Shown: one piece after another, positions 61,486 through 64,000 of the stretch
Layout: every line of letters starts with the position of its first letter
Numbering within the stretch: position 1 is the stretch's first letter
Origin: Chamaecrista fasciculata
Taxonomy: Eukaryota > Streptophyta > Magnoliopsida > Fabales > Fabaceae
Assembly: GCA_003254925.1 (NCBI GenBank)
Contig: QANZ01055971.1
Location: forward strand, 95,036-159,035
Reading direction: 5' to 3'
DNA: 64,000 nt
Notes under the pieces: model-generated
What the model saw: the letters and a program-made list of their open reading frames with translations, nothing else
Told to the model about the DNA's origin: nothing
The model's database searches: none
Made by a program: the position numbers and the translations under genes

Positions 61486-62354
61486 GGGTCAGTTCGTTTG
61501 CGCTAATAATAAAATCTGCTATGATTATAATCAGAGTATGATTATAATCAAAGTTGATTATTTGTGTATTGGTGTTTGGATGAAAGTTCATTATTTGGTG
61601 TGAAATTATTAAAATGGGTATGTAATGATTGTGGTTGGTAGATAGAAGGGTAAGGAAATTGATAAATTGTATAGGGGTAGAAATGGAAGAAAAAGTTGGA
61701 AAAAGTAGGAAAAAGTAAGATGTGATTTGATTATAATCAAAGTGTGTTTGGATGTGATTGTTGCTTATAGAAAAATCAAATTATGTCACTGTTTGCCTTG
61801 GAAAACGTGAAAATATGATTATAATCATGTGCAACTTTGGAGGTGATTATTTTGTTTGGTCCACCGAACTAATTTTGCCTATGAAATGGTCAACCAATAA
61901 GGACTAAAATGTAGTAATCAAGCCCTGACATTCGGTGGACTATCAAAAAAATGGTCCACCGTTTCGCAAAAGATGAGAGAGAATGTAAAAAAGCACTCCG
62001 GACCCGAAAAAATATTTCAATGTGGCTCATTTCAGGTATTCGGTCGACCATTTTTTGCATTGGTGGACCGAACGTCGGGCCTGATAGCATTCTCAGGTTG
62101 AAATTCGATCGACCATTTTTTGCATCGGTGGACCGAACGTCGGGCCTGATTACTATTTTAGCCTTGTGATGTGTGATTGAATGTATTAGAGTATAGGTAA
62201 TTATAGGTATATATATAGGGGTATAAGTGTACTTGGGTGTGTCTGATTATAAAAAAATCAAGATTATAATTTGATCGGAACAAAAACGCAAACGAACATG
62301 CTTATTACGATTATAATCAGAGTAAATTATCATCAGAGCGCAAACAAACTGGGC
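61486..62354. mobile_element. Tourist-like element, enlarged copy
   Basis: The left end GGGTCAGTTCGTTTGCGC is the near inverse of GCGCAAACAAACTGGGC, with TTA on both sides. The first 140 bp match the MITE at 23051-23216. The middle has an unrelated insert with two copies of a unit around GGTGGACCGAACGTCGGGCC (about 62044-62085 and 62109-62150). Confidence 0.75.
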
Positions 62355-63040
62355 TTAATGTGAAAAAATTAATCACTTGATATAAAAAGTTAATAGCCAA
62401 GAATCTCACCAAATTGTTAACTTATAAAATGTCATAATATGCTATGTGACATTAAGGCTCAAAGGTCAACTTTGTCACAAATTTAAAGTTGATTACATTT
62501 GCAACTCAATTCATGGACGTGTGATTAGCATCATGAAAGGCAAAACTAATTTGCTCAATATATATTGATTGCAATTCATAAACATTCCCAGACAAGATTT
62601 AATCAAAACAAATTGATTGTTTCTTTTCAAATTAGGACATGTCAAATAATATAAATGATCCAAAGTTATTAATTTTATTAGCATCAAAATAAACTATTGA
62701 TTTAATCCCTTTTATGGCTAACAAATAAGACAATCCAAAAATAAAAGAAACCAAAAGGATTCTGATTTGCAAATCCCAGCTTATTCGTGGAAACAAGGGT
62801 AATTGCTGATATTAGTCATATCATATATAGTTTTTTTTTTTTTTGCCTGACATATCATATATAGTTGGAGAAGGATCAATTGGGTGAATTGCTGATATTA
62901 GTCATATCATATATAGATATGCCACGTACGTAGTAATTTCTCGTTTATTTATAAGACAACCTTAATTTCCCCATACTTTTGAGCTAGCTAGGATCCTCGT
63001 GTAATCATAATTCCTTAGCTCCGATCCCCCAAATTGTTGG
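62355..63040. other. Promoter side of the second C2 gene
   Basis: AT-rich DNA with a direct repeat GATATTAGTCATATCATATA near 62809 and 62893. No gene seen. Confidence 0.5.
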
Positions 63041-63041
63041 T

Positions 63042-63050
63042 TATATATAA
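63042..63050 (+). promoter_or_regulatory. TATA box of the second C2 gene
   Basis: TATATATAA about 120 bp before the ATG at 63171. Confidence 0.5.
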
Positions 63051-63170
63051 ATTCATCAACAATCTCTCGGGATCGGAGACTTGAAGAAAATCAAACCATA
63101 GCTTCATGCATGATTAATCTTAATCATCACAGTTAAGGCCAATTAATTAGTTTTCTGTAATTCCTCCAAT

Positions 63171-63830
63171 ATGGAATACAGGAAACTAAAGCTCCAAATC
63201 CTATGTGCCAGAAACCTAAAAAATGTAAACTTGTTTACAAAGATGAGCACATACGCCGCCGTTTCGATCGCCGGCGACCCCGACAAGAAGAAGAAGAAGA
63301 AAAGTCCGGTGGACAGAGACGGTGGGAGCAACCCCACGTGGAATTTCGCCGTGAAATTCGCCGTCAACGAGAAGTTATTGAGACAAAACAGGTTGACCCT
63401 TAAAATTGTAATATGCGCCGAAAAAGATTTGTTTGATAGTTCAGACAAAAAAATCGGGCGGGTCAAAGTTCCGGTTTCGGATCTTCTGGAGCGACCCGGA
63501 GACAATGAAGTGAATTTCTTGGTGAAGAAGCAAGGGGACATAAGTTTGTCTTATAAATTTGGGGAGATATTTACAGAGGAGAAGAAGAAGAAAAAGAAGA
63601 AGAAGAAGAAGAAAGATAAGGATAAAGATGAGGATGAAGAAGAAGAGGAAGAAGAGGAGGAGGAAGAAGAAGAAGAAGAGAGTGATGAAAGTGATGAAGG
63701 TGAAGAAGATGATGACGACGACGATGATGAGGGGATTGATGATGAGGCTTGTTTAGGAGCGTGCTTTGGAGCGTGTTTTGGAGCTTGTTTTGGAGCATGT
63801 GTTGAATCTATTTTGGCAACTGAGGAGTGA
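63171..63830 (+). CDS. SRC2-like C2-domain protein with charged and Cys-repeat tail, 219 aa
   Basis: An intronless paralogue of the gene at 57760 (MEYRKLKLQILCARNLKNVN against MEYRNLELNILSAQDLKNVN). The C2 domain covers about residues 1-135. It too lacks the usual calcium-binding Asp set and has a Lys-rich loop (KKKKKKS). The tail differs completely from the paralogue: 11 Lys in a row, alternating Lys/Asp, 15 Glu in a row, an Asp-rich stretch with seven in a row, then CLGACFGACFGACFGAC, and a short end. The run of AAG then GAA/GAG codons spans about 63580-63683. Membrane or lipid attachment through the C2 domain and cysteines is inference. The frame ends in TGA at 63830. Confidence 0.87.
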   Translation: MEYRKLKLQILCARNLKNVNLFTKMSTYAAVSIAGDPDKKKKKKSPVDRDGGSNPTWNFAVKFAVNEKLLRQNRLTLKIVICAEKDLFDSSDKKIGRVKVPVSDLLERPGDNEVNFLVKKQGDISLSYKFGEIFTEEKKKKKKKKKKKDKDKDEDEEEEEEEEEEEEEEESDESDEGEEDDDDDDDEGIDDEACLGACFGACFGACFGACVESILATEE

Positions 63831-64000
63831 AATGAAAAAGAAAAATGTTTAATGTAACTGTAAAGTAATTTGCAATTTCATAAATAGCAGACTTTTCTTT
63901 TTTGATCTCAACGATGTCACCTGAGGTTGTTTGTAGATTGTACTATTGTAGTATCATATTCTTACATGCAGACTGACAATTTGGTTCATGAAAAATTATA

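Noticed and set aside
1..64000. CRISPR array, phage or bacterial operon
   Set aside because: No spaced short repeats, no ribosome-binding sites and all genes are intron-bearing or plant-type.

Overview
This window is nuclear DNA of a flowering plant, most likely a eudicot. The genes have many short introns in an AT-rich background. The proteins belong to plant families (RGLG ubiquitin ligase, SEO phloem protein, NF-YB5-type factor, SRC2-like C2 proteins, plant GH5). The spaces and introns are filled with MITEs, foldback elements, SINEs, non-autonomous Helitrons and hAT/Mutator-like remnants. One SINE type (about 59.4 kb) resembles a family I associate with legumes, but I do not commit to a species. 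Nothing bacterial or viral was seen. Layout: a minus-strand coiled-coil protein (0.26-3.2 kb); a repeat-rich gap holding a copied piece of the GLE1 last exon (6.3-6.6 kb) and a SINE; a plus-strand RGLG-type RING E3 ligase (8.6-13.1 kb); a convergent minus-strand GLE1 mRNA-export factor (14.4-21.4 kb, 15 coding exons, start codon split by an intron); a 4.6 kb transposon-rich gap; a plus-strand secreted GH5 glycosidase with a C-terminal beta-trefoil-like domain (26.0-30.7 kb); a decayed minus-strand receptor-like cytoplasmic kinase (31.0-32.8 kb); a triple-nested transposon (33.1-34.2 kb); a cytochrome P450 scrap (35.4 kb); a plus-strand sieve-element-occlusion gene (37.5-41.3 kb) with a likely GC-AG intron; a 64-residue membrane protein gene (42.9-43.5 kb); an intronless minus-strand NF-YB5-like gene (47.2-47.7 kb); a minus-strand mitochondrial thiamine-diphosphate-type carrier (50.8-54.5 kb); and two plus-strand C2-domain paralogues (57.8 and 63.2 kb) separated by SINEs, a hAT element, a non-LTR retroelement and a Tourist-like element. 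The genes do not form an operon or one pathway; this is ordinary plant gene space. The most unusual items are the charge-segregated, cysteine-repeat tail of the second C2 protein, the possible dual N-terminus (membrane helix versus myristoylation) of the RGLG ligase, the split start codon of GLE1, the decayed kinase, and the dense set of foldback elements with shared arm sequences, many of them in introns. I reconstructed exon boundaries by eye from splice consensus, reading frame and family resemblance. Total coding lengths are multiples of three in every intact gene model. I see no clear previously undescribed system.
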